Assembly: GCF_902770715.1 (NCBI RefSeq)
Contig: NZ_CACXTS010000011.1
Coordinates: 1 to 64,000 of the forward strand
Source: an uncultured Methanobrevibacter sp.
GTDB taxonomy: Archaea > Methanobacteriota > Methanobacteria > Methanobacteriales > Methanobacteriaceae
Length of the DNA: 64,000 nucleotides
Reading direction: 5' to 3'
Positions 37,080-45,375 of the stretch are shown here, one piece after another; the stretch's first letter is position 1, and every line of letters begins with the position of its first letter. Position numbers and translations under genes: made by a program. The notes below the pieces were generated by a model. It did no database searches. It was not told where the DNA came from and worked only from the letters and a program-made list of their open reading frames with translations.

Positions 37080-37770
37080 CTTCAATAATTCATGATTTTT
37101 CTGAATGAAAACACAAACTTGTTAAACCAATGCATACAATTATCCATTTTGACAAAGTTCACGTTTGTGCCAGGGCATTTATAAAGCAAGCAAAATTGTT
37201 ATTACCCGATTGAAATGTGGCAAAAATATGGACTTACTCACAATCGAAATCCTTACAATAACTTGAGGTGACTGCCTTAAACCATGTTTAAAATGTAAAA
37301 TTATCTTTTCTGAGATTAATGATGAAAATGAATTCTTAAATTCAATGAATATTTAAGGAGAATCATTTTCGGGCAAAAATCATGATCTTTGAATTTGATG
37401 TAAAAAATATATTGCATCGATGTTAATGTGATTTCATAATCGAATCTGCAATCCCAAGACGGCTTAAAAGATGAAATCTGTAAAATCGAAATCCAGAATA
37501 TGATTCCGGGCAAAATCACTTTCGGGCCGAAAATAAAAGCATGATTTGAAAAATGATGAAAAAATTCCTGAAAAATTGGATTTTTGGGAAATTTTGTGAA
37601 ATTACTGTAAAAAAATTCGCTTCAAGAAAACAAAATTTAGAGAGGCATTTTGAAAAATGACCCCTTAAAATGTGAAAATCGGCCGGAAGGAACTGAGGGG
37701 ATTTTGGATTTGAAAATGTGGAAAATTTTTGTTGAAGTTTCGATGTGAAGGAAATAATGTAATATATATC

Positions 37771-38532
37771 TTATGTCATCAGTTCACCAATCCTTCGGCA
37801 GAACTCCTCAGGGTGAAGGGTGAAAAACTCGGCATGGTTCTGGCCTGCGTTTTCAACAAACTCCGCATTCGGAAATGTCCTCCTGACAAAGTCAATATCC
37901 CAACCTCTCGCATCCTTCTCCTCATCGCCATACCAATACTGGATCCTGCAGTCCGGTCGGACAATATCCTTCGGCAAATCATAGTTGTTTGCCTCATAAA
38001 AGCCTCTCCAGATTGTCCTGGCGCTTAAGGATTTCAAAACATTCTTGACATATAATAAATCCTCCTGAGAGTATTTTTCAGGATCAAAAACGCTTGCGAG
38101 CATCTTGATGCTTGCGTATTTGCCAAGCATTGTCATCATAAAGTCCCTGACGCCAATTAGATAGGTGATCGGCTTTGGAAGCTGGTATTGAGTCATTCCC
38201 GCATCGATGATTGCAAGGTCTGTCCTGATTTTGCCTTCGGCGAGAAGCTTGATTACAAGACCGCCGCCCATGGAACAGCCATAAAGGCAGTCGACATGAC
38301 CTGAACAGTTATCCTTTAAAAAATCAGTCATTTCGTCTGTGATTTCCTGCATGCTTGTATAGTCGCTTTCAGGCCGATCGGGGTCGTGGCCCGGAAGAGC
38401 CGGAATGATTAGATGATAGTCCTTTTCCAAAATGGGAATCACATACTCAAAAATATCCCACCACACGCCCAGCGGATGAAACATTACAACAGTTTTAGCA
38501 TTATTCTGTCCAAACTCATGAATAGTCATCAT
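37771..38532 (-). CDS. Alpha/beta hydrolase
   Basis: 253-residue alpha/beta hydrolase. The nucleophile elbow GCSMGG carries Ser in LYGCSMGGGLVIKL. The oxyanion-side motif HPLGVWWDIFEYVIP is near the N-terminus. A likely acid lies in YWYGDEEKDARGW, and the His in NAGQNHAEFF. No signal peptide once the start is set at the ATG pair 38529-38532, which has GTGAT a few bases up; the longer reading from 38556 adds only codons before the SD. Substrate unknown: esterase, lipase or C-C hydrolase are all possible. It stands alone in the adhesin island, beside the 1.2-kb non-coding region. Confidence 0.88.
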   Translation of the reverse strand: MMTIHEFGQNNAKTVVMFHPLGVWWDIFEYVIPILEKDYHLIIPALPGHDPDRPESDYTSMQEITDEMTDFLKDNCSGHVDCLYGCSMGGGLVIKLLAEGKIRTDLAIIDAGMTQYQLPKPITYLIGVRDFMMTMLGKYASIKMLASVFDPEKYSQEDLLYVKNVLKSLSARTIWRGFYEANNYDLPKDIVRPDCRIQYWYGDEEKDARGWDIDFVRRTFPNAEFVENAGQNHAEFFTLHPEEFCRRIGELMT

Positions 38533-38733
38533 AATATCACAAAATATGCTCAGCAATAATATTTATTGAAAATAATAGTATTTAATTGATTTGATTACAT
38601 TGAATTTCATTAAAGCAGTTAAATTTACTTTATTTACAAGAAAAAGGATTTATATTGGCTTTAACATATGATTAACTGTGTCTGAATACATTTTAATTCT
38701 TAGCTAAGATGAATCAAAAATCAGGAGTCACCT

Positions 38734-38930
38734 ATGACATCATATTATAACCGTGAAGACCAAACCTACAAGTATTCGCTAAAAGCTTAGGCGTGCATTT
38801 TCACAGATATTTAGGATATGAGGGCGATCAAATACAATTCAACAATGTAGAATTAGTGCCGTTGGCTAGCGACAACAAATTTATGGACATTTGTTATGAT
38901 TGTCTGTTTAATGAAATATTCTTAATTTAA
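38734..38930 (+). pseudogene. Decayed gene fragment (possibly Rpn/PD-(D/E)XK transposase-like)
   Basis: An excellent SD (AGGAGT) precedes ATG 38734, which reads MTSYYNREDQTYK and then stops at 38788-38790. From 38775 a second frame reads FAKSLGVHFHRYLGYEGDQ and on to VELVPLASDNKFMDICYDC, ending at TAA 38928-38930. Adding one base near 38772 joins the two. The result is a protein-like N-terminus of about 65 residues, and the remainder of the gene is missing. It resembles the N-terminal part of putative Rpn-family transposase/nuclease proteins common in Methanobrevibacter; I make that match from memory only. It lies in the 400-base gap between two divergent genes. Confidence 0.5.
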
Positions 38931-38970
38931 TAATATCCCATTATAAGCATTCCTTTATAAAAATTTACAC

Positions 38971-41082
38971 ATGAAAACCTATAAGATCATTTTGGCCAGC
39001 ATGATTCTTTTGGCCATACTTACATTAGGTGCAGTTAGCGCTGAAGACAATGCTACCGTCGACAGCCTAGCGGCCGATGATGTTGACGAATCAATATCAG
39101 CATCACAAGATGAACTGCAAGCATCCAGTGCAGACGATTCCATATTGTCTGCCAAAAAGGATAGCGGAATGACAGTCGACTTTGTGACACAGGATTCCGA
39201 CAAGGGAATCTATGAGATTGACGAACAGGAAGACATCTCTGCAGACGTCTACAACAAGGACTATCTCAGGGTGAAATTTCCAAGCAAGGTCAGCGGAAAG
39301 CTGTCCCTTTACATAGACGATGCATTCAAGGCAGACAGGAACATTACCGCAAAGACACATTACCTGTTTGCAAATGACGTCAAGTATAACCTGACAGAGG
39401 GAACACATTCCTGGATGATGAAATACTCCGGAGATGCCAGCTACAGTGCAAAAACCCTCAAGGGAACATTCGCCCTGAACCTTAAAAACGACACCGACCT
39501 GAAAATCGGATTTGTCAGCCAGGACGAAAACGGCAAGATTTATGCAATCGATGAGAACAAGGACATCTTCGTAAACGACCATGACAGCGACTACATCATG
39601 GTGAAGATGTCAGAAAGGATTTCCGGAAAGCTATCACTCTACATCGACAAGAAGCTTTCAGCAACCAGGGAGATAACCGGAAAAACCCACTACCTATTCA
39701 TAAACTCCAAAATCTATAATCTCTCCGAGGGAAATCATACCTGGAAGATAAGATACAGCGGAGATGACGACCACAGGCCTAAGGTCATGAACGGAACATT
39801 CACATTGAACCCTGCAGACCCTTCATTTGTCAAGAAGGATTCAAAGATGCAGGCATACATCGTCACCAAGGACCTGATCGACAGCTCAATATACAAGATA
39901 AATGCAACCAATGACATCGGACAGGACACCAAGGGCAATGACTACTTCAAGATACAGTTCCCTAAATACGTGAGCGGAACCCTATCCCTTTATATCGACG
40001 GCAAACTTAAGGCCGAAAAGAAAATAAGCAAAAAGACACATTACATGTACGTGAATGTTGAAAGCTACAATCTGAACTCAGGAAACCACAAATGGGAAAT
40101 AAGATATTCCGGCGATGACGAATACAACTCATCCTCCCAGACCGGAACATTCACCCTGCACAAGGTTTCAAAGATACTCAAGCCTTCAAAGACAACCACA
40201 ATGACTGTCGTCAAGACAAAAAACTACAAAAAGAAGACAGCCATCAAAAAATATTATGTGACACTTAAGTCCAACAAGAAAGCATTGAAAAAGGTCTATG
40301 TCTATCTTACAATCACAGGCAAGAAATACAAGAAGACCTTCTATGCAAAAACCAATGCCAAAGGCGTTGCAACCATAAAAATCAAGGGACTGACCAAAAA
40401 GGGAAGCTATACCGGAACTCTAAAATTCAAAGGAAACAAGAACTACCCTGCAGTCAAGAATACCCTGAAAATCAAGATTGACAAAAAGACATGCAAGATA
40501 ACCGCAAAGAAAAAGACAGTTACTGTCAAGACCAAGCCGGTTCTTGGAAGCACTTCCGACTACTCATACAACGGATTTGTTGACGTTTCAGAGGCATATG
40601 ACCTTCTCAACGCATTCCGTGCAGAAAAAGGCGTATGGGTATGGAATCCAGATGATGTGACAAAAACATATTATAATACTAATTCATCAAATGCCCTCGA
40701 AGCCCTTGAGGTCAACACAGAATTTGAAAGAACCGCACAAATCAGGGCGCTTGAGCTTGTCGAAAAGTACAGCCATACAAGACCTGATGGCAACTCATGC
40801 TGGACTGTTTATCCAAATGAGGTAGATGTGTATTATCCTTCCGGAGAAAACATTGCAATGAGACATACCAGCTGCAAAAAAGTCATTGAGGCATGGACAG
40901 AATTAAATGACCCATATGACGGCCAAGGACACAGACGCAACATGCTCAATCCGGTAAGCCAGTATATTGGAATCGCAGGATTCAAGCTTGATGGAGTAAT
41001 CTATTGGGTGCAATCCTTCGGACTAGACTACAACAATGAAAGATTCAAGGCTATGATTAAATGGCGTGAACAATTCCCATAA
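38971..41082 (+). CDS. Adhesin-like secreted protein with C-terminal CAP (SCP/PR-1) domain
   Basis: 703 residues, the only plus-strand member of the island. Signal peptide MKTYKIILASMILLAILTLG ending AVSA. Three tandem domains of about 100 residues follow (about 55-155, 160-260, 265-370), each with KLSLYID, KTHYLF and YSGDDxxx strands. Next is a Lys-rich Ig-like domain (KKVYVYLTITGKKYKKTFYAK) and a CAP domain in the last 170 residues. The CAP landmarks are present: YSHTRPDG, SGENIA, and GHRRNMLNP, including the conserved His and Glu residues. CAP proteins in prokaryotes are secreted and of mostly unknown activity. No SD is seen; ATTATAAG at about 38940 would fit a near-leaderless transcript. 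Confidence 0.9.
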   Translation: MKTYKIILASMILLAILTLGAVSAEDNATVDSLAADDVDESISASQDELQASSADDSILSAKKDSGMTVDFVTQDSDKGIYEIDEQEDISADVYNKDYLRVKFPSKVSGKLSLYIDDAFKADRNITAKTHYLFANDVKYNLTEGTHSWMMKYSGDASYSAKTLKGTFALNLKNDTDLKIGFVSQDENGKIYAIDENKDIFVNDHDSDYIMVKMSERISGKLSLYIDKKLSATREITGKTHYLFINSKIYNLSEGNHTWKIRYSGDDDHRPKVMNGTFTLNPADPSFVKKDSKMQAYIVTKDLIDSSIYKINATNDIGQDTKGNDYFKIQFPKYVSGTLSLYIDGKLKAEKKISKKTHYMYVNVESYNLNSGNHKWEIRYSGDDEYNSSSQTGTFTLHKVSKILKPSKTTTMTVVKTKNYKKKTAIKKYYVTLKSNKKALKKVYVYLTITGKKYKKTFYAKTNAKGVATIKIKGLTKKGSYTGTLKFKGNKNYPAVKNTLKIKIDKKTCKITAKKKTVTVKTKPVLGSTSDYSYNGFVDVSEAYDLLNAFRAEKGVWVWNPDDVTKTYYNTNSSNALEALEVNTEFERTAQIRALELVEKYSHTRPDGNSCWTVYPNEVDVYYPSGENIAMRHTSCKKVIEAWTELNDPYDGQGHRRNMLNPVSQYIGIAGFKLDGVIYWVQSFGLDYNNERFKAMIKWREQFP

Positions 41083-41376
41083 TCCATTGGAGCAGTCCTT
41101 CAAAATGGACTACAGTGATGAAAGATTCATTTCTTTCATCCAACTTTTTTTTAATCGTAAAAATCACGACATTTATGATGTCATTTAAATTTAATTGAAA
41201 TAGAATATAAATTCAACATCTCCCATAAACATCGTTTTAAATTAGTCTGCTTTTATTTAAACAACATTGCTTTTGAAAAAAGGACAATTGATTGATTCCT
41301 AAGTATATGCTTTTAGAAATTTTAATCTAAATCGATATATAAAAAATAAAAAAAGTAATAGGAAGATTACTGCTTC
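41083..41376. other. Intergenic region between convergent surface-protein genes
   Basis: About 290 bases between tail-to-tail genes. It contains a terminator for each (listed separately) and otherwise A+T-rich sequence without a frame or recognisable repeat. Confidence 0.5.
41117..41152 (+). terminator. Terminator of the CAP-domain protein gene
   Basis: GATGAAAG (41117-41124) pairs with CTTTCATC (41133-41140). CAAC and a run of eight Ts (41145-41152) follow. A smaller stem AGTCC/GGACT lies just before it. Confidence 0.7.
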
Positions 41377-41381
41377 CTATT
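41357..41381 (-). terminator. Terminator overlapping the stop codon of the 1285-aa adhesin gene
   Basis: AATAGGAAG (41357-41365) and CTTCCTATT (41373-41381) form a 9-bp perfect stem with a 7-base loop. The stop codon is in the arm, and a T-rich run (complement of 41341-41354) follows on the minus strand. Confidence 0.65.
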
Positions 41382-44300
41382 TTTTAATTTTAACTGTTCT
41401 TTTAACAGTATCCTTAAGGTAGGTTGCCTGATAGGTGACCTTCTTGCCCACCTTGAGCTTTTTCAGGACTGATTTTTTGATGGTAACCTTTGCAACACCT
41501 TTTTTGTTGGTCTTTGCCTTATAGGTCTTGCCCTTGAACTTGAATGTGACCTTTTTGGCCTTGAGGTATTTGCCGTTGACCTTCTTGAGTGTTGCGGTCA
41601 TGACAAGTTTCTTGGCAGATCTTTTTACAACAACCTTCTTTAGGGTTACGATATGTTTTACAGTCACTTTTTTGGTCACGCTTGCACCCAATGCCTCAGC
41701 GGTTATCTTATATGTTCCAGGAGCATTGGTTATCTTATAGCTTGCAACACCATTTCCATTAGTTTTGATTGTTTTGACCTTTTTGCCGTTGATTTTGATG
41801 ACAACATTCACATTAGCTGCAATGACGCCTCCATTACCGTAGACTGTCGCTTTGAATTTGGATCCTGAAGTGTATAACATGGACAAGTTCTTTGCGACAA
41901 TCCTTGGAGGAATCACTTTGACAGCGAATGAGTCGGAAACCTCTTGGGCTGCAAACTGGTCGTCTCCGGCATATCTGACAGAGACCTGATATGTGCCTTC
42001 CTTAAGGTTACCTATGCTTAAGTGACCTTTGCCGTCTGCAATCGCAACTGTGTGATTTTCATTGTTTAAACTGACAATAACATTGCCTTTTGCGATTGCG
42101 GAGGTGATTTCGATTGTTGCATTATCGCCAACATTAATATCGCTTACCTCTACATTAAGGTCTGCGGATTTTTTAATTAAAGCATAGAAGCTGATTGAAT
42201 CATGCTTGTTTTTCTCATACTCATAGTCAATGAATACTGTGTGGATTCCAGTCTTTGCATCCTTAAATGAGAATTTACCGACACCTCCAGTAATTGGACC
42301 TTCGGTGAAGTAATCATCATCAATTAGAACAGTATATTTTCCGCTGAATTTCTTGGACAGGTCTATGGTCAGGACATCTGACTGGGATACATCAAACAGA
42401 TCCATTGCCCATTTTGTGACCGGGCCCCCATTTCCAATTGTGACCTTTGGATCAACCCAGAAGGAATATGTTTCATTTAAGTTTCCGTAATCATTGCCTT
42501 CATAGGATACGATGAAAGAGTTTTCACCGATTTTGAGGTTGGAGGGGATGAAGCTGACATTACCGTTGACGTTTTTAGGAGAGTATTCCTTGCCGTTAAT
42601 TATTACGGTCAGCTTGCCATTGGCGTTTTTAGGAATATTGAAATTGAATTCACCACCCACATATGCTGGCTCATCCATGTTCTGGAAGAAATCCACATAG
42701 GTGGAATCATCATATGAGAACTCATAATCTGAGCCTTCATAAACAAATCGGATATCATGATCACCAATCAATGGAGAAATGGTCATGTTTGCCTTACCTT
42801 TGGATAATGACAATTTTTTGTAAAGGCTGCCGTCGATGTATGCTGCAAGACTTCCTTTGGTATCTTTCGGCAATTCAATGTAGAAATATCCATCATTATT
42901 TGCATCGAACATTTCATATTCATAATATGGTCCGACATCAAATTCTGTGTAAAAATCATCAATGTCATAGTCATCGCCGTCATATCTTGCCTCTAGCTCA
43001 TAATGTCCAGCAGCCAATGTTCCAAGAGTTATATTGGCAAATCCGTTCTTAAGTACTGCACTAGATGTTTTTCCATTAAATTCAACTATCAGCTTGCCTT
43101 TTGCATCCTTTGCTGTTTCTAAAAATACATGTGTTTTTCCATGGTTGTAAGAGTTTGATTCCATTCTGATTTCATTTAAGAAGTAAACCTCTTCATACAC
43201 TTCCACTGTTTCGGAAACTGTTTTTCGAGCGTATTTTGAATCGCCAGGATATGTTATCTTGACAGTGTGATTGCCAGGAGTCAATTTGGAAACGTTTAGG
43301 ACTGCTTCCCTCTGAGGGCCATCACGATTATAGACAATCTTCTTGAAGGCCTTTCCGTCGATTGCAACAGTGATGTTTTCTGTTGAATACTTCGGCAGGA
43401 ATACTGTCATCTCGATAGTCTCATCATAATAGAAAAAGGTGGAAGTTAAAGACAACTCATATGACATATCTATATTGTCGGATTTTGAAACCGCCTTGTG
43501 CAGCTTATCTCCGGAATACTTGACTTCAATCTTATGATTCTTCATGTCCAATTCGGCCATACTTATGTAATAGCCGTCACCCAATTCACCCGGCCTGTAG
43601 TAATGTGAGTGGAGAATAGGGAAGAACTTGTATTTCTTGCCGTCAGCCAAAATGGTGATGTTACCTGTGACATTTTCAGCAACAAAAATCTCAACAAATT
43701 CCTGCCTTCCGTTGATGACGACATGCTTCGGAATGTTTATGATCACATCAGAGACATTGAATGAGTATGTTTTAGTTGAATTCTTATAGTAAGGGTCGTT
43801 TTTAAGCTCGAATTTCACTGTGTGCTTTCCGAGGCTTAATGATGATGAGTTTATGTCATAATAATCCTCACCAAAGTCAACTTCGTACTTTACACCGTCA
43901 ATGTACATGGCAAAATCTCCGCTTGCATATTCCGGCATCACAGGAGAAACCCCAAAGTAGGAACCGCGCAGGATTGCATCATCTATACTCACGTCAAAAC
44001 CTGAATCAGGACTTTGGGAAATCATATAGACATTGGAATATCCTCCATATTCAAAATCTCCTTCAGAGTAATAAATTGATATTTCCCTTTCACCTGCCTC
44101 CAGGTTTTTCAATGAGATTTCCGCTTTGCCCTTGCTCATTTTCACTTTTGCAAACTGTTCATTGTCAACCTCGACATTTACTGTTCCCTTGGCTGTTGTC
44201 GGACCTTGGACTACAATCTTGTTGTTATCCTGAATCCACATATAATCATTTAAAACAATATTTGGGACAATTCCGATAGATTCTTCAGCTGTAGGAACAT

Positions 44301-45234
44301 CATAATCGCTTCCGTCATAGTATGCTTCAATGTCATAATATCCGAAATTCAACTTGGTCGGAATGCTGACGCTTGCAAAGCCCTTGGTGAACTTTCCGGT
44401 GTATTTCTTACCGTTGAAATTGACAACCAGAGTTCCTTTTGCATTGCTTGGCAAAGTCAGGTTAACGGTTGCCGGAGTATTGTATGGTGCCTCTGCCGGC
44501 AGAAATATTGAAGGATTTGCTGCAATCACCCCATTTGCGGTAGCCGCATGGTGCTTGGCGTCTCCAGAATAGCTGACGGTGAACTTATTGTCCCCGTATT
44601 TCAAATCAGATACTCTAATAGAGACATAACTGTCAATACTCTCAATCTCTTCTGTATATGTCTTGCCGTTGAGCTTCACAGTGACATTGCCTGTGGCTGA
44701 ATATGGAAACCTCAGGTCAATTGTTCCATCTTCGCCGTAAATTGCATCCTCTACGTTAACGCCGATTACGAAATCCTTGACATTGTAGTCATGTGACCAT
44801 ATTACCTTCTCACCATACTTGTCATCGCCCCAATACTTCAATCCGACTGTGTGCAATCCCAACTCATCAATTCTCATTCCGATGGATGCCTGACCATCAT
44901 AGACATCAGTATCCCCAACCTCTTCATTATCAACATATTGGGTGATGTAGCCTTCAGCATCCTTCGGCAGGCTCACCTGGATTTCATTTTCCTGACATGC
45001 CTTGATGCTGGTTGGAGCATTGACCTTAATGTTCTTGTCCGCTATTTCCACATCTCCGCCGAGAACATCGCCATCCTCAGCGCTTAATTCCACTTCATCT
45101 ACGGATTCACTTACAGAATCCTGACCTATATCGGTGGCCGTCATGTTGTCTGACTCATCAGATGCGCTGACGGCTCCGAGTGTTATGATTGCCAGTAGAA
45201 TCAAACCGGCAAAAAACAGTTTATTAAACTTCAA
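41377..45234 (-). CDS. Adhesin-like secreted protein with basic C-terminal module
   Basis: 1285 residues, the longest complete member with the basic tail. I place the start at TTG 45234 (MKFNKLFFAGLILLAIITLG, signal ending AVSA). AAGGTGTAT just upstream is the SD, and the GTG at 45243 is part of it. Ten or more Ig-like domains are visible through YSGDAKHHA, YDGSDYDVP, YSGDKLHKA, YPGDSKYA, YEGNDYGN and YAGDDQFAA strands. Next comes a Big_1-like domain with GNGVASYKI and the Lys-rich module ending YQATYLKDTVKRTVKIKK. Composition is acidic until the last 180 residues, which are strongly basic. Surface function inferred. Confidence 0.87.
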   Translation of the reverse strand: MKFNKLFFAGLILLAIITLGAVSASDESDNMTATDIGQDSVSESVDEVELSAEDGDVLGGDVEIADKNIKVNAPTSIKACQENEIQVSLPKDAEGYITQYVDNEEVGDTDVYDGQASIGMRIDELGLHTVGLKYWGDDKYGEKVIWSHDYNVKDFVIGVNVEDAIYGEDGTIDLRFPYSATGNVTVKLNGKTYTEEIESIDSYVSIRVSDLKYGDNKFTVSYSGDAKHHAATANGVIAANPSIFLPAEAPYNTPATVNLTLPSNAKGTLVVNFNGKKYTGKFTKGFASVSIPTKLNFGYYDIEAYYDGSDYDVPTAEESIGIVPNIVLNDYMWIQDNNKIVVQGPTTAKGTVNVEVDNEQFAKVKMSKGKAEISLKNLEAGEREISIYYSEGDFEYGGYSNVYMISQSPDSGFDVSIDDAILRGSYFGVSPVMPEYASGDFAMYIDGVKYEVDFGEDYYDINSSSLSLGKHTVKFELKNDPYYKNSTKTYSFNVSDVIINIPKHVVINGRQEFVEIFVAENVTGNITILADGKKYKFFPILHSHYYRPGELGDGYYISMAELDMKNHKIEVKYSGDKLHKAVSKSDNIDMSYELSLTSTFFYYDETIEMTVFLPKYSTENITVAIDGKAFKKIVYNRDGPQREAVLNVSKLTPGNHTVKITYPGDSKYARKTVSETVEVYEEVYFLNEIRMESNSYNHGKTHVFLETAKDAKGKLIVEFNGKTSSAVLKNGFANITLGTLAAGHYELEARYDGDDYDIDDFYTEFDVGPYYEYEMFDANNDGYFYIELPKDTKGSLAAYIDGSLYKKLSLSKGKANMTISPLIGDHDIRFVYEGSDYEFSYDDSTYVDFFQNMDEPAYVGGEFNFNIPKNANGKLTVIINGKEYSPKNVNGNVSFIPSNLKIGENSFIVSYEGNDYGNLNETYSFWVDPKVTIGNGGPVTKWAMDLFDVSQSDVLTIDLSKKFSGKYTVLIDDDYFTEGPITGGVGKFSFKDAKTGIHTVFIDYEYEKNKHDSISFYALIKKSADLNVEVSDINVGDNATIEITSAIAKGNVIVSLNNENHTVAIADGKGHLSIGNLKEGTYQVSVRYAGDDQFAAQEVSDSFAVKVIPPRIVAKNLSMLYTSGSKFKATVYGNGGVIAANVNVVIKINGKKVKTIKTNGNGVASYKITNAPGTYKITAEALGASVTKKVTVKHIVTLKKVVVKRSAKKLVMTATLKKVNGKYLKAKKVTFKFKGKTYKAKTNKKGVAKVTIKKSVLKKLKVGKKVTYQATYLKDTVKRTVKIKK

Positions 45235-45352
45235 TTTATACACCTTAATTTATAATAGATATATTACATGACTATATTATAGCTAAAATGTATTTAAAGA
45301 AGTATTCTTAAAATAAGAATAGTAATATATGGTTGTTTTAAAAAATAGGATA

Positions 45353-45375
45353 AAATAGGGAAGCAATCCCTATTT
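45353..45375 (-). terminator. Terminator overlapping the stop codon of the 592-aa adhesin gene
   Basis: AAATAGGGA (45353-45361) and TCCCTATTT (45367-45375) form a 9-bp perfect stem with a 5-base loop. The stop codon is in the arm, and A runs upstream in plus coordinates read as Ts on the minus strand. Confidence 0.6.

Larger units (their letters stand above)
36532..37770. other. 1.2-kb non-coding region with two ORB-like motifs
   Basis: By far the longest gene-free stretch in the window. No convincing frame is present on either strand: the longest (67 codons, 37316-37519, minus) lacks an SD and protein-like composition. It holds two ORB-like motifs in the same orientation, at 36609 and 37066, each within a longer AGAGGTACATTTCAAGTG match. 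Downstream of each are weakly similar stretches with AAATGTGG and TTACTC landmarks. Runs such as GAAATTTTTCAAAAAATTC could be easily unwound DNA. Candidates are a replication-origin segment, a long untranslated or regulatory RNA, or a decayed gene. Confidence 0.55.

Noticed and set aside
37316..37519. 67-codon minus-strand frame in the 1.2-kb gap
   Set aside because: No SD, poor protein-like composition, and no continuation or homologue recognised.
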